Shown: piece by piece, positions 35,468 to 44,594 of the stretch | Position numbering within the stretch: position 1 is the stretch's first letter | Layout: every line of letters begins with the position of its first letter | Assembly: GCA_913050115.1 (NCBI GenBank) | Contig: CAJWZU010000014.1 | Location: forward strand, 1-55,624 | From: an uncultured Cellvibrionales bacterium | GTDB lineage: Bacteria; Pseudomonadota; Gammaproteobacteria; Pseudomonadales; Cellvibrionaceae | Reading direction: 5' to 3' | DNA length: 55,624 nucleotides | Translations under genes and position numbers: made by a program | Notes under the pieces: generated by a model | The model's input: the letters and a program-made list of their open reading frames with translations, nothing else | Told to the model about the DNA's origin: nothing | Databases searched by the model: none

Positions 35468-36946
35468 ATGTTTTTTGAAGATACTCGTCATAATTTTTTC
35501 TCTCCAGTCACGGGGAAATACCGCGAGTTAGCTGTGCAGTGCCTCCGCTTACTGTATCAACGCCTTTATACTGACTTGCGCGATTACGGTTACTCTCTGA
35601 GTCGCGAACAGTTAATGGATATTTTCCTCGAAGCTATCGCGCGGGCGCCAGTACTGGACTTAGGGGTTGAGTCGGAATCTGAGCGTGACCCTGATGGAAA
35701 AGAGGGGCGTTTTAAATCACAGCGCGAGCTGGCAACCTTTATTCTTAATCGTTTAATGGAGTTTGGCTGGATTGAAAAACAAGTCGATGATGCTACTTTG
35801 CAAAGCACTTTTGGCTTTAGTCGCGTTGGCCGTTTATTTACTCAGCCATTTATTGACATTGACAGCGCCCGTGTCCGCACTCGTCACCGCAACACTCGCA
35901 ACACTCGCAACACTTTAAAAGCCTTTGTCGACAGTGGCGAAGTACATGACCTGCTCGATGCGTGCGAATATTCTGAGCGAATTATTAGTGACTTCACAGA
36001 TATTATTGCTGAGTTAGAAGAGCGCAAACGCCAATTGGTGCGTGAAGTCGAAGCGCGCCAGCTAGTGCAGCAAGCCAGCGAAGAGTTTTTCGATTTTATG
36101 GAAAAACGCTTTCAGCCTGATATTGCTGTGCGCTTATCGGCCGATAGCGTTGAGAAGTATCGTGATGAAATAGGTGAGCTAGTCACCAAGATTCGCCGTA
36201 AACGCAAAGAATGGAAATCCGAAGTTGAGTTTAAATTACGTGAGCTTATGCCCGATCAAGTGGCTCCTGGCCAGTCACTACTATGGAATTTACTGGACGC
36301 AATAGACGCTCGGTTGCGTAACGCTAGTGAAGTTATGCTGCCGGCTTTGCGCCGCGCGCTGCACGGTTTCACTCAACGCGCCGACATAATTATGCGCCAG
36401 TTAAGCTACTTGTCGACACAGCAAAATAATAATGTCTTGGAGCTGTGTCAGCAGTTGTCGAAGCTGGAGCCAAAAGAGCAGTGCGCTCGTTTAGACGCAG
36501 CGGGCGATTTATTGCTAAGTGTTCGAGCTGGCTTTGTCGACCCATCACAGGTTCGGCTGCAAGCTTCTAGAGCGCAGCGTGTGGTCGACAGCCGACTCGC
36601 CGACGAGCATGTTGTATTTGATGTCGACGCTAGGCGTGAGTTGCATATACAGGCTGTGCTCGATCAAGCTTTTGTTGTCAGTGACAGTTCTGTGCGCGAC
36701 TATATTTACGATGCATTGAGTCAGAGAAAAGTTGTTGATACGGCCTGTTTGCCTGTTCAAACGGCACGTGATTTCCTTGCGGTTTCTCACGCCATTGAGG
36801 TGGCCGCTAGCAGTAATCTCGATAGCGGTTTGCGTTTCTTGGTTGAGCCGATGGGTGAAACTATTAGCAGTGAATATTTCCATGCGGTCGACCGTTTTAG
36901 TATTTCTTTAATTGATACCGCTGCTGAGGAAGCAAAAGATGAATAG
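35468..36946 (+). CDS. JetA/MksF-like kleisin subunit of an SMC complex
   Basis: This 492-residue protein opens with [20 protein letters not shown], similar to the JetA family (DUF5716) of Wadjet/Mks complexes, in which the kleisin bridges the SMC ATPase heads. It is predicted to be mostly helical, with a winged-helix-like N-terminus (about 1-110) and coiled coils around 170-260. I use ATG 35468, two bases after the preceding stop, not the upstream TTG 35399, which would overlap that gene. It overlaps the next gene by 8 bases. Order and sizes (about 500, 240, 1200 residues) fit JetABC/MksFEB. Identification is by context plus weak motif similarity. Confidence 0.72.
   Translation: MFFEDTRHNFFSPVTGKYRELAVQCLRLLYQRLYTDLRDYGYSLSREQLMDIFLEAIARAPVLDLGVESESERDPDGKEGRFKSQRELATFILNRLMEFGWIEKQVDDATLQSTFGFSRVGRLFTQPFIDIDSARVRTRHRNTRNTRNTLKAFVDSGEVHDLLDACEYSERIISDFTDIIAELEERKRQLVREVEARQLVQQASEEFFDFMEKRFQPDIAVRLSADSVEKYRDEIGELVTKIRRKRKEWKSEVEFKLRELMPDQVAPGQSLLWNLLDAIDARLRNASEVMLPALRRALHGFTQRADIIMRQLSYLSTQQNNNVLELCQQLSKLEPKEQCARLDAAGDLLLSVRAGFVDPSQVRLQASRAQRVVDSRLADEHVVFDVDARRELHIQAVLDQAFVVSDSSVRDYIYDALSQRKVVDTACLPVQTARDFLAVSHAIEVAASSNLDSGLRFLVEPMGETISSEYFHAVDRFSISLIDTAAEEAKDE
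35888..35914 (+). repeat. Three tandem copies of a 9-base unit in the kleisin gene
   Basis: CGCAACACT occurs three times in direct succession, encoding RNT-RNT-RNT. It keeps frame, so slippage would add or remove whole tripeptides. Confidence 0.85.
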
Positions 36947-37655
36947 TTTTCTGCAGTTGTTGAGCCCAGTGTTACAACAAGAAGGCGTCAGCACCGATAG
37001 GTTCAGTGAGTTATTGTTGCGGCTGCTCGATTACGGTGTGTTATGTCGTAACGATTCTCAAACTGAGCAACAATATTACGACTTGTATGTGCGCGTTGAA
37101 GATATTGTGGCGGACTATTTTGAGCTAATTGGTGTGCGTTTACTGCACGATAGTCGCTTTCAATTTGTTCGTGTTATTCCACCGGGCGCTCGGGTGCCCG
37201 GGCTTGAGGATGAAACTGACTCGCCTTTTAATGGCGGTTTGCGCGCGCGTATGAATCAGCAAGACGTGGCGCTCGTTTTGGTGTTACGCACCGAATATGA
37301 CAAGGCTCTAGGTGAGGGACAGATTGACGAACTGGGATGTGTGCGCCTATCTCTGGAGGCGGTGGCCATTGCCCTTAAAAATCTACTTGCGCGTACTTTG
37401 CCTGAAAATATTACCGAGCGTCGCGCAGCTTTTAGACGCTTACGGCAGTTACGTTTGATCGATTATAGCAGCGAAGAGGGGCTCGATAGTGATGATGCCT
37501 GGCTGCGTATTCGGCCTATTATTATAAGCTTTGTATCCGATGAAGTTCTCGATGCTTTGCGGGCCGAGGTGCCTTTAACGGGCCAGCCCGAAGCGCTTGA
37601 GGTAGAGTCTTTAGCGACTGGTGTCGAGGGCGAATCGCTGTTTGGCGAGGTGTAA
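36939..37655 (+). CDS. JetB/MksE-like subunit (DUF4194 type)
   Basis: A 238-residue acidic protein with the winged-helix pattern of DUF4194/Mks[15 protein letters not shown], then [20 protein letters not shown]-type segments, and a [13 protein letters not shown] strand-helix. MksE-type proteins bind the kleisin as dimers. I start at ATG 36939 (GAGGA eight bases upstream), which overlaps the kleisin stop; TTG 36912 is the longer alternative. It ends 5 bases before the SMC gene, so the three subunits are coupled. Confidence 0.72.
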   Translation: MNSFLQLLSPVLQQEGVSTDRFSELLLRLLDYGVLCRNDSQTEQQYYDLYVRVEDIVADYFELIGVRLLHDSRFQFVRVIPPGARVPGLEDETDSPFNGGLRARMNQQDVALVLVLRTEYDKALGEGQIDELGCVRLSLEAVAIALKNLLARTLPENITERRAAFRRLRQLRLIDYSSEEGLDSDDAWLRIRPIIISFVSDEVLDALRAEVPLTGQPEALEVESLATGVEGESLFGEV

Positions 37656-37660
37656 TCAGT

Positions 37661-40600
37661 ATGTATTTAAAAAAGTTTATCTATGTTAACTGGGGCAATA
37701 TCCCTCAGCTCGAGTTTGAATTTGGCCCTATCTGCTTGTTCTCCGGTGGCAATGGTTCCGGTAAGACTACTGCGGCCGATGCCATACAAACTATTATGAC
37801 GGCAGCGCACGACAACCTGTTTCACTTCAATCCAGGTCAAGACGAATCCAGTCAGCGCGGGCGTGGCAAACAGGTGCGCACACTCGCTTCTTATGTGCTG
37901 GGCTGTGACGATGGTTCATATGCTCGGCCGCAAGCGTGCGATGGCTACTTAGCGGCCATTTTTCATCCGACGGACGGTGAAGATGCTGAGCCTTTTACGG
38001 CTATTATCGGTATGCGTGCACACCTAGACGATGCCGCCAAGCCGAAACTTGCACGCTTAGACGATTGTCATTTTTATATCGTGCCGGGGGAGATGTTGTC
38101 GCTGTCGCATTTTGTTCGCGAAGACATCGGCGGTCGCTACGTTACGCCGTTAAAAAGCCTTAACAACTTGCTTAAAAAAGAATTTGGTACAGAAGCGATA
38201 GAAAAGTACGACAAGAAAAAAGCGTATCTTTGTCGCCTTTATGGCGCTGTTCGCGGTAAACGTGAAGCGGTGTCTGAACGCGAGGCAATGAACGCTGCTC
38301 GCGCATTTTCGCGCTTTATGGCTTATAAACCCGTTAAAAGTATTAATGATTTTGTTGCCGGCGAAATTCTTGAAAGCAAAGATCTCGGTGAAGCGATCCG
38401 TAATGTTTCTAGCTTGCTGAAAACTATTCATGGTATGGAGGGCGAGGCGCGAACTCTGCGTCAATCTATTGCTATGCTGGTCTCAGCCGATCATCAGGCT
38501 GTGCAGTATATCCAGCAGTGGCTCGATTTTAATGTGCTTACATACACTGAAGCGCAGTGTCGTTTCTTGCAAGAGCAACGTCGTTATCTTGAGGCTAAAC
38601 GCGGGCAGCAGATGCTGCGCGAGGCAATAGCTGCCAACACCCATGAGCGTCAACTGGCCGAGCAGCGCCGTCGCGAACTGCGCGATCAAGGGCGAGTGTT
38701 GGAAGCTCAGCGCATGGGTATACCGGCTTTACGCGACAAGGATCAGCTTCAATCTGGAGTCAAAGAGTGCCATGACCGCTTACACAATTTGGCGCGGCCA
38801 CTGCTTGAGCAGGACCAGCTATTACAAAAAAATACCGCCGCAGCAATAGCCCTGCTGCACACAATAAAATCCACATCTATGGCGCTGGCGGTGCCAAATC
38901 TAGGTGATAAAGCGCTGCGTAAAGTGGCCGAGTCAATCCTCTGTGTTCAGGCAAACTTAAACATTAATTTACACAGCTTGCTCGGTCGCGACTGGGTAGA
39001 TTTGTCGCCGCTAGAGGTCCATTTCAATGATGCTATGTCTGCTCAACGCACGCACAATCAGTGGAGTGATTTACTCCATAGTCGCGAGTTGCATGTGGCA
39101 GGCAGTTTGCGAGAGCAATTGGCTAAAGAGAACACGCGTCGCGAGCAAGATCTACAGGGTTTAAAACGCAATGTTGAACGCAAGCGACAAGAAATAGATG
39201 CTCTGCAGGGGCGGCAAAGTACTTACCCCAGTTACGTCCGTGTGGCGCTGGATGCAATTCGTAAGCACTGCCCCGATGCTGACGCGCGTGTACTCTGTGA
39301 TTACGTTGAGGTGCTCGACGGCGCTTGGCAGTCAGCTATTGAAGGTTATATTGGTGGAGCACGTTTCGGTATAATCGTTGCCCCTGAATATGAAGCCGAA
39401 TCAATTCGTTTAGTACGAGCGCTACCAGGACGTGACAATCGTGCCCGTGTTATTCAGGGTGAAAAGGCGCGCCGTGATGCTGAACGCAGCAGTGTGTCGC
39501 GCGATTCCATTGTTAACGCTATGGAGTTTTATCACACCACCGCACGCAACTATCTCACCGCCAGCTATGGCAGTGTAGAACAGGTTACTGATGTCGATTC
39601 TTTGCGGCATACGCGTCGAGGCTTGACGCGCGATTGTATGGGCTCGGGCAATTATGCGCTGTTCCGTTGTGATTTACCCGACAGCGATTTAGTCTTTGGC
39701 CAGGGGGCTCGTGAGCGCGCACTTGAAGCTAAGCAGGTTGAATTGGGTAACGTCGAACAGGAGTTGCAGGGCGCTACCACGCGCAGTCAAGAGGTTAGCG
39801 ATTTACTGCAGCAAGTTGATGCGGTCGTGCCTTTGCAGCTGGCAGATATCCTGCAAGAGATGCTCAGTGTACATCGTCAGCTGCGAGCCTCGGAGTCGGC
39901 GCTGGTTAGTATTGATATCGATGACTTTACTGAGATGGACGCAGAGCTCTCAACATTACGAGAACTCGAAGATGCGCAGGACGATTTACTTGCGACGCTG
40001 TTGAAGCAGTCCGGTGAGTTTGAAACCAAATTAAAGCAACGCGATAGGCAGTGCGGTGAATTAGGTGAATTACAAGAAAGTGTTACCGCCGAAGTGGACG
40101 CTGCCGAGCAGTCGCTTAAAACTATAGCCGGCGACTGGTCTGAATTTAATATTGAACAGCGCTTACAACAGGCTGATCATGAAGCGACCAACACCAACTT
40201 GCCACTACTAGTGGCGCAGCGCGATACCTTATTGGGTGAGATGAATGCCTGTGCTCACGCATTAGTACGCCTAGTAATGGCGCATAACCAGCAGTGTCGG
40301 CCAGCAGACAGTATCAGTTTTGATCCGGACTTTGCCCGCGAGCACAATGCCGCCTTTTTTAAGGATATTTGTGGCGTACAGCGTCAATTGGATCAAATCC
40401 ACAATCGCTTAAAGAACAATATCCTAGCGGTAAAACATGAAAAGCTGCAAGAGCTAAAGCTCAGCTTTAATAACACCTTTGTCACCAATCTTTGCCACTC
40501 TATTTATCAGGCCATTAACGACGGTAAGAAAATCCTCGAAGACCTTAATGATGAACTACAACACCATCGTTTTGGCGCCGATCGCGAGAGTTTCCGCTTT

Positions 40601-41314
40601 GGCTGGGAGTGGCTGCCAGAATATAAAGAGTATTGGCAGTTCTTTAAAGAAGTGATCGACAACCCAGCTTTGGGTGATGGCGCTACCTTGTTCGATATGA
40701 AGCTGAGTAAGCGCGGTATGGACGTTCGCGATCATTTGATGTCGATGTTGCTGGATGAAGATGAAAATAAGGCTATGCGTGAGCTGGAGCGCATTGCTGA
40801 TTATCGTAACTATCGCAACTATGAAATTTACAAAGAGCCCGAGGGTAAAGAGCCTATCGCGCTTAGCCAATACGGCACAGGTTCTGGTGGGCAGCTAGAA
40901 ACACCGGCCTACATCATTCGCTCGGCCGCCATTACTTCGGCCTTTCGCTTTAATGAAGGCAAAAGCCATTTGCGCATGGTGCTGGTTGATGAGGCTTTTT
41001 CGAAAATGGATGAGCACAGATCGAAAGAGGTGATCAATTATTTGAGTAAAAGCCTAGGCTTACAGCTGCTGTTTATTATGCCGACCAGTAAGTCAGGACC
41101 TTTTATGGATTTAATTTCTAATCAGTTTGTATTTACTAAATGTCCGGTTGCTGGGCAAACTGGCGAACTTAATACGCGTGTGTTGGTGGATAGGCAATCC
41201 TGCAATAGTGAAAAAATTCAGGAGCTTTGGGCCAGTCATCGACGGACAATACGTCATCAGGCGGCGCTAGACTTTATGCTTGAGTTTGCTCCTGAAGTTG
41301 AAGCTGTTGAATAG
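37661..41314 (+). CDS. JetC/MksB-like SMC ATPase
   Basis: A 1217-residue SMC-family protein. Walker A is GGNGSGKTT at 29-37. Long heptad-rich coiled coils flank a globular hinge at roughly 515-690. The C-terminal head has the signature region YGTGSGGQLETP near 1070 and Walker B LRMVLVDEAFSKMDEHR near 1103-1119. The arrangement WGN...NGSGKTT...GGQLETPAY is that of JetC/MksB rather than MukB or canonical Smc. In Wadjet systems JetC extrudes DNA loops and JetD cleaves small circles; no jetD follows here, so a pure condensin role is an alternative. It is followed by the channel gene after 32 bases. Confidence 0.85.
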   Translation: MYLKKFIYVNWGNIPQLEFEFGPICLFSGGNGSGKTTAADAIQTIMTAAHDNLFHFNPGQDESSQRGRGKQVRTLASYVLGCDDGSYARPQACDGYLAAIFHPTDGEDAEPFTAIIGMRAHLDDAAKPKLARLDDCHFYIVPGEMLSLSHFVREDIGGRYVTPLKSLNNLLKKEFGTEAIEKYDKKKAYLCRLYGAVRGKREAVSEREAMNAARAFSRFMAYKPVKSINDFVAGEILESKDLGEAIRNVSSLLKTIHGMEGEARTLRQSIAMLVSADHQAVQYIQQWLDFNVLTYTEAQCRFLQEQRRYLEAKRGQQMLREAIAANTHERQLAEQRRRELRDQGRVLEAQRMGIPALRDKDQLQSGVKECHDRLHNLARPLLEQDQLLQKNTAAAIALLHTIKSTSMALAVPNLGDKALRKVAESILCVQANLNINLHSLLGRDWVDLSPLEVHFNDAMSAQRTHNQWSDLLHSRELHVAGSLREQLAKENTRREQDLQGLKRNVERKRQEIDALQGRQSTYPSYVRVALDAIRKHCPDADARVLCDYVEVLDGAWQSAIEGYIGGARFGIIVAPEYEAESIRLVRALPGRDNRARVIQGEKARRDAERSSVSRDSIVNAMEFYHTTARNYLTASYGSVEQVTDVDSLRHTRRGLTRDCMGSGNYALFRCDLPDSDLVFGQGARERALEAKQVELGNVEQELQGATTRSQEVSDLLQQVDAVVPLQLADILQEMLSVHRQLRASESALVSIDIDDFTEMDAELSTLRELEDAQDDLLATLLKQSGEFETKLKQRDRQCGELGELQESVTAEVDAAEQSLKTIAGDWSEFNIEQRLQQADHEATNTNLPLLVAQRDTLLGEMNACAHALVRLVMAHNQQCRPADSISFDPDFAREHNAAFFKDICGVQRQLDQIHNRLKNNILAVKHEKLQELKLSFNNTFVTNLCHSIYQAINDGKKILEDLNDELQHHRFGADRESFRFGWEWLPEYKEYWQFFKEVIDNPALGDGATLFDMKLSKRGMDVRDHLMSMLLDEDENKAMRELERIADYRNYRNYEIYKEPEGKEPIALSQYGTGSGGQLETPAYIIRSAAITSAFRFNEGKSHLRMVLVDEAFSKMDEHRSKEVINYLSKSLGLQLLFIMPTSKSGPFMDLISNQFVFTKCPVAGQTGELNTRVLVDRQSCNSEKIQELWASHRRTIRHQAALDFMLEFAPEVEAVE

Positions 41315-41346
41315 TTTAAAACTGAATAAAAGTCAGAGGTATATCT

Positions 41347-42195
41347 ATGACACAGATTGAAAATTCTATCGATCAACAGTTAATGTCTGCAGGTAACCAG
41401 GGCTTACAAGCGAAGTTTTATCGGGTCCGTAACAACAAGGTCTTTGAGTTGTTTGTGATAGCGGTAATTATTTTTTCTGCGGTGATGATTGGCGCCAAAA
41501 CGTATGACGTGTCGCCTTGGGTACTGCAGTTGATGACGGTTTTAGATTGGGCGATTACGCTGATCTTTCTGGCCGAGATTACTGTGCGCTTTTTAGGCGA
41601 GCCCAACAAAAAACGTTTTTTTGGCAAGTTTTGGAATATTTTTGACACATTGATTGTGGTCATAAGCTTAATACCTGTGGAGGACAGTGAGCTGGCTATA
41701 GTGGGTCGTTTGGTGCGTATTTTTCGCGTACTACGTATGGTGTCTATGATTCCGGAACTGCGAGTATTGCTGAATTCACTCGTGAAAGCGCTGCCGCAAC
41801 TGTCCTACGTAATGTTGTTGATGTTCATTATTTTTTATATATATGCGGCAGTAGGGTCAACCTTTTTTCACGCAATTAATCCCGATCTATGGGGTGATAT
41901 CTCAATAAGTTTGTTAACACTGTTCCGTGTCATGACATTTGAGGATTGGACCGATGTTATGTACGAGACGATGGAGGTATATCCGCTCAGTTGGAGCTTC
42001 TATCTGAGCTTTATCTTTTTCACTGCCTTTGCTTTTCTCAATATGGTGATTGGTATTGTCGTGAATGTGTTGGAGGATGAGCGTGAGTTGGTGAGACTTG
42101 AGGAATCCGGCGGTCAGGCCGAGCCGACTATGGCTGACCTACAAAGTCAGCTTGATGAAATTAAGGCGCTATTGCGTGCGGGCTCTAAGGAATGA
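41347..42195 (+). CDS. Voltage-gated cation channel (single-domain Ion_trans family)
   Basis: A 282-residue channel subunit of the bacterial sodium-channel type, expected to form tetramers. S1-S4 span about 32-133, with arginines at three-residue spacing in the S4 segment RLVRIFRVLRMV (121-132). S5 is at about 153-170, the pore helix ends in TLFRVMTFEDWTD, and S6 is about 217-241. A predicted coiled coil (about 262-277) closes the protein. The filter TFEDWTD (197-203) has acids at the two positions that, in the engineered CavAb channel (TLDDWSD), confer calcium selectivity; calcium or mixed selectivity is inference. It lies 32 bases after the SMC gene. Confidence 0.85.
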   Translation: MTQIENSIDQQLMSAGNQGLQAKFYRVRNNKVFELFVIAVIIFSAVMIGAKTYDVSPWVLQLMTVLDWAITLIFLAEITVRFLGEPNKKRFFGKFWNIFDTLIVVISLIPVEDSELAIVGRLVRIFRVLRMVSMIPELRVLLNSLVKALPQLSYVMLLMFIIFYIYAAVGSTFFHAINPDLWGDISISLLTLFRVMTFEDWTDVMYETMEVYPLSWSFYLSFIFFTAFAFLNMVIGIVVNVLEDERELVRLEESGGQAEPTMADLQSQLDEIKALLRAGSKE

Positions 42196-42203
42196 GGGTG
42201 TAG

Positions 42204-43127
42204 ATGTTATCTCGACAGTTAATTCGTGCAGATTTAAACTTATTAGTCGCATTGCAAGCGCTGCTAGAAGAACGCAGCGTCACTCGAGCCGCTGAGCAGC
42301 TGTTCATTACCCAGCCAGCTTTAAGTAAAAAACTAAAAAAACTGCAGGATTTGTTCAATGATGAGCTTTTCTCCAGATTGCCTTATGGGTTGGTGCCTAC
42401 ACCTAAAGCGCTTGAGCTCGAAAAGCAGCTGCCTAATGTTTTACGCCAGCTTAATTATTTAATTGGTGGTGCTGAGTTTATGCCCGCTGAATACTGCGGT
42501 GACTTTCGTATCGCTATGCCGGAAAGCCTGTCTGTCTGGCTGGTCCCGCGTCTATTGGCTAAATTGGCAGAGCTTGCGCCTGGCGTGACGCTGCGCATTG
42601 AAGACCCGAGCGCGCAATTCATCGATGAGCTTACTAACGGACGTATAGATTTTGTCTTTCATGTTGCTAAGGATTACCCGGGTGCTATATATGTAGAGTC
42701 TCTAGGTGGCATCGAGGTGCGCTGCATGATGAGATCCGATCATCCTTTAGCTCAGCAAAAAACTCTGACACAAGAAGATTTTTTGAATTATCCGCATGTG
42801 CGCCTTTATGTGGCAAAATTAACCAAACAAGATATTGGTTTGATCGATGAGCGACTGGCAGAGATGGGGAAAAAAAGGCGCTTGATACTGGAAACCCCTC
42901 ATCTTACCGCGTGTCTTGACACCCTTAGGGTCACCGATGCGCTACTGGTGGCTTCAGGTCATGTAGCGGCGTATCCACTGGCTGGAGATGTCGTAAGTAA
43001 ACCGCTTCCAAGCGGTCTAGAAAATCCGGATTTGCAGCTGGGTATTATTTACCACCGCAGAGTGACAGAACATGCCCCGCATCAATGGTTGAAGGCCTTA
43101 TTGCTTGACTGTATAGGCAGGCATTAG
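42204..43127 (+). CDS. LysR-family transcriptional regulator
   Basis: A 307-residue regulator with the N-terminal winged HTH (about 8-66: DLNLLVALQALLEERSVTRA, then AEQLFITQPALSKKLKKLQ) and a periplasmic-binding-like effector domain. It starts 8 bases after the channel stop, so it could be on the same transcript; LysR regulators more often regulate a divergent gene, and none is divergent here. The effector is unknown. Confidence 0.9.
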   Translation: MLSRQLIRADLNLLVALQALLEERSVTRAAEQLFITQPALSKKLKKLQDLFNDELFSRLPYGLVPTPKALELEKQLPNVLRQLNYLIGGAEFMPAEYCGDFRIAMPESLSVWLVPRLLAKLAELAPGVTLRIEDPSAQFIDELTNGRIDFVFHVAKDYPGAIYVESLGGIEVRCMMRSDHPLAQQKTLTQEDFLNYPHVRLYVAKLTKQDIGLIDERLAEMGKKRRLILETPHLTACLDTLRVTDALLVASGHVAAYPLAGDVVSKPLPSGLENPDLQLGIIYHRRVTEHAPHQWLKALLLDCIGRH

Positions 43128-43160
43128 TTAGTTGACGCTGTACTCGGCGCCATTGCGATG

Positions 43161-43301
43161 CTATTCATCGTAGCGCTCAATATAGCCTCGCAATCTACTA
43201 TTATCTAAATAAACCACCCGTTCACCATAGCGCCTATCTTGGAATATACGTCGCGTCAGTGGTTTAAGCTGAGGCCAGTAGCTTGTCTCTGTTTGAATAA
43301 G
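43161..43301 (-). pseudogene. Protein-like 46-codon frame without a start codon
   Basis: Directly after the double stop of yacL (43302-43307) the same minus-strand frame stays open for 46 codons. The translation is strikingly protein-like, with RRIFQDRRYGERVVYLDN and LRGYIERYDE, ending in TAG. No ATG, and only a late GTG, is available. It may be the tail of a decayed gene, or a small gene using an unusual start. I recognise no family. Confidence 0.3.
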
Positions 43302-43304
43302 TTA

Positions 43305-43658
43305 TTAGCGAATGATGAATTCAGACCATGCTTGCAGTAATTGAATGAAATCTTCCAAGCCACAATGGGCGCCGAGCTCGTCATCATAGAAGTCTAAGTC
43401 GTCTTCAATATGGCACTGAGCTGTCAATACATGGGCGCTTATGTGGACTTCACCAGAGTGGAAGCTAAGGCTGTAGGCGTCTCCCTCGTCGGTACTTTCA
43501 GTTGAGCAGTGGCGTGAGTTTTCGGCCAAAACTAAAAAGTGTGCACAGCGCTCGGCGTTGCACGGCACCTCATTTAGCCATGCGGCAAAAGCCTCGTGAC
43601 CCATGCTTAATTTAGCCTCACACTCACCATATAAATTTTTGTGGAAGTCATACTCCAT
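43305..43658 (-). CDS. yacL: YacL family protein (UPF0231)
   Basis: The 117-residue acidic protein matches E. coli YacL: it opens MEYDFHKNLYGECEAKLSMGHEAFAAWLNEV (family MDYEF...SMGHE...W.NEE) in its first 31 residues and closes with DDLDFYDDELGAHCGLEDFIQLL. The function of UPF0231 is unknown. It lies 2 bases after the cvfB-like gene on the same strand, so both are one operon. Two consecutive stops end it. Confidence 0.85.
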   Translation of the reverse strand: MEYDFHKNLYGECEAKLSMGHEAFAAWLNEVPCNAERCAHFLVLAENSRHCSTESTDEGDAYSLSFHSGEVHISAHVLTAQCHIEDDLDFYDDELGAHCGLEDFIQLLQAWSEFIIR

Positions 43659-43660
43659 AT

Positions 43661-44497
43661 TTACTTGCCGGTTAAGTGCAGGCCATCACTCTCGATACTA
43701 ATAAGTTTTTGCTTAAGTAATCCACCTACAGCTTTTTTAAAGTTCTTCTTGCTGACCTGAAATTGACGGTAAATATCATCGGGCGAGCTTTTGTCGTTCA
43801 GAGGGGTGCTACCGCCATTTACCTTGATGTGCTCCATTATTTTGATTGATAAGTGATCTCGCACGGCTTGTCCCTGCAGCTGCAGGCACAAGTCAATTCG
43901 GCCGTCGGGGCGTATTTCTTTGATGTAACCCTGTATTTTTTTGCCCATACGCAAGTTTTGTAAGGCGTCATCACGAAAAATCAAGCCGATATGAGTGCCG
44001 TCGATTACAGCTTTGTAACCTAAGTCTGAGCGCGAGCAGATAAGTAGATCAACGGCCTGTTCGGCTTTGAAGTCACCGCCGTCTTCGGGCAAATGCTGGC
44101 TGAGTTTGCTGGTGGCAATTAAACGTTGGTCGCGCTCATCAAGAAGAATATGCACCACATAGCTGCGATCCACTTCCATGGGTACGCGCATCTCGCTGTA
44201 GGGCACCATTAAATCTTTGCTTAAGCCCCAATCTAAAAAGGCGCCGGCGTTGTTGATATCGATCACTTTCAGTGCGGCGCAATCACCCAGTTTAGCGTAG
44301 GGCTTTTCAGTGGTGGCGATGGGTGTATCTTCGCTGTCTAGGTAAATGAATACTTCGAGTTCATCGCCCACTTCAGTATCGTCCGGCACATAGCGGCGCG
44401 GCAGCAAAATATCCCCTAGGTCTTCTGCATCAAGATAGATCCCATGGCTGCATAGCTTGGTGACGGGAAGGGTGTAGTAATTGCCGATATCTATCAT
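43661..44497 (-). CDS. CvfB/YitL family S1-like RNA-binding protein
   Basis: A 278-residue protein resembling S. aureus CvfB and B. subtilis YitL: three S1-type beta-barrels (for example GIYLDAEDLGDILLPRRYVP near 18-37 and GAFLDWGLSKDLMVPYSEM near 84-102), then a C-terminal winged helix (about 228-275, DDIYRQFQVSKKNFKKAVG). CvfB proteins bind RNA and affect virulence or gene expression; a role here is unknown. It is the first gene of the cvfB-yacL pair and is divergent from the DUF2058 gene. Confidence 0.88.
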   Translation of the reverse strand: MIDIGNYYTLPVTKLCSHGIYLDAEDLGDILLPRRYVPDDTEVGDELEVFIYLDSEDTPIATTEKPYAKLGDCAALKVIDINNAGAFLDWGLSKDLMVPYSEMRVPMEVDRSYVVHILLDERDQRLIATSKLSQHLPEDGGDFKAEQAVDLLICSRSDLGYKAVIDGTHIGLIFRDDALQNLRMGKKIQGYIKEIRPDGRIDLCLQLQGQAVRDHLSIKIMEHIKVNGGSTPLNDKSSPDDIYRQFQVSKKNFKKAVGGLLKQKLISIESDGLHLTGK

Positions 44498-44594
44498 GCC
44501 GATGCCTGTGTAAAGAGAGATGCTTATAAAATTGTTATTTTACCTCAGAGCGAAGATAATTCGGTTAATTAATCATGTGCGAGGAGTGTTTAGG

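Noticed and set aside
37661-41314. MukB identity for the SMC protein
   Set aside because: MukB is about 1480 residues and lies with mukF/mukE; length, opening sequence and partner genes fit JetC/MksB better.
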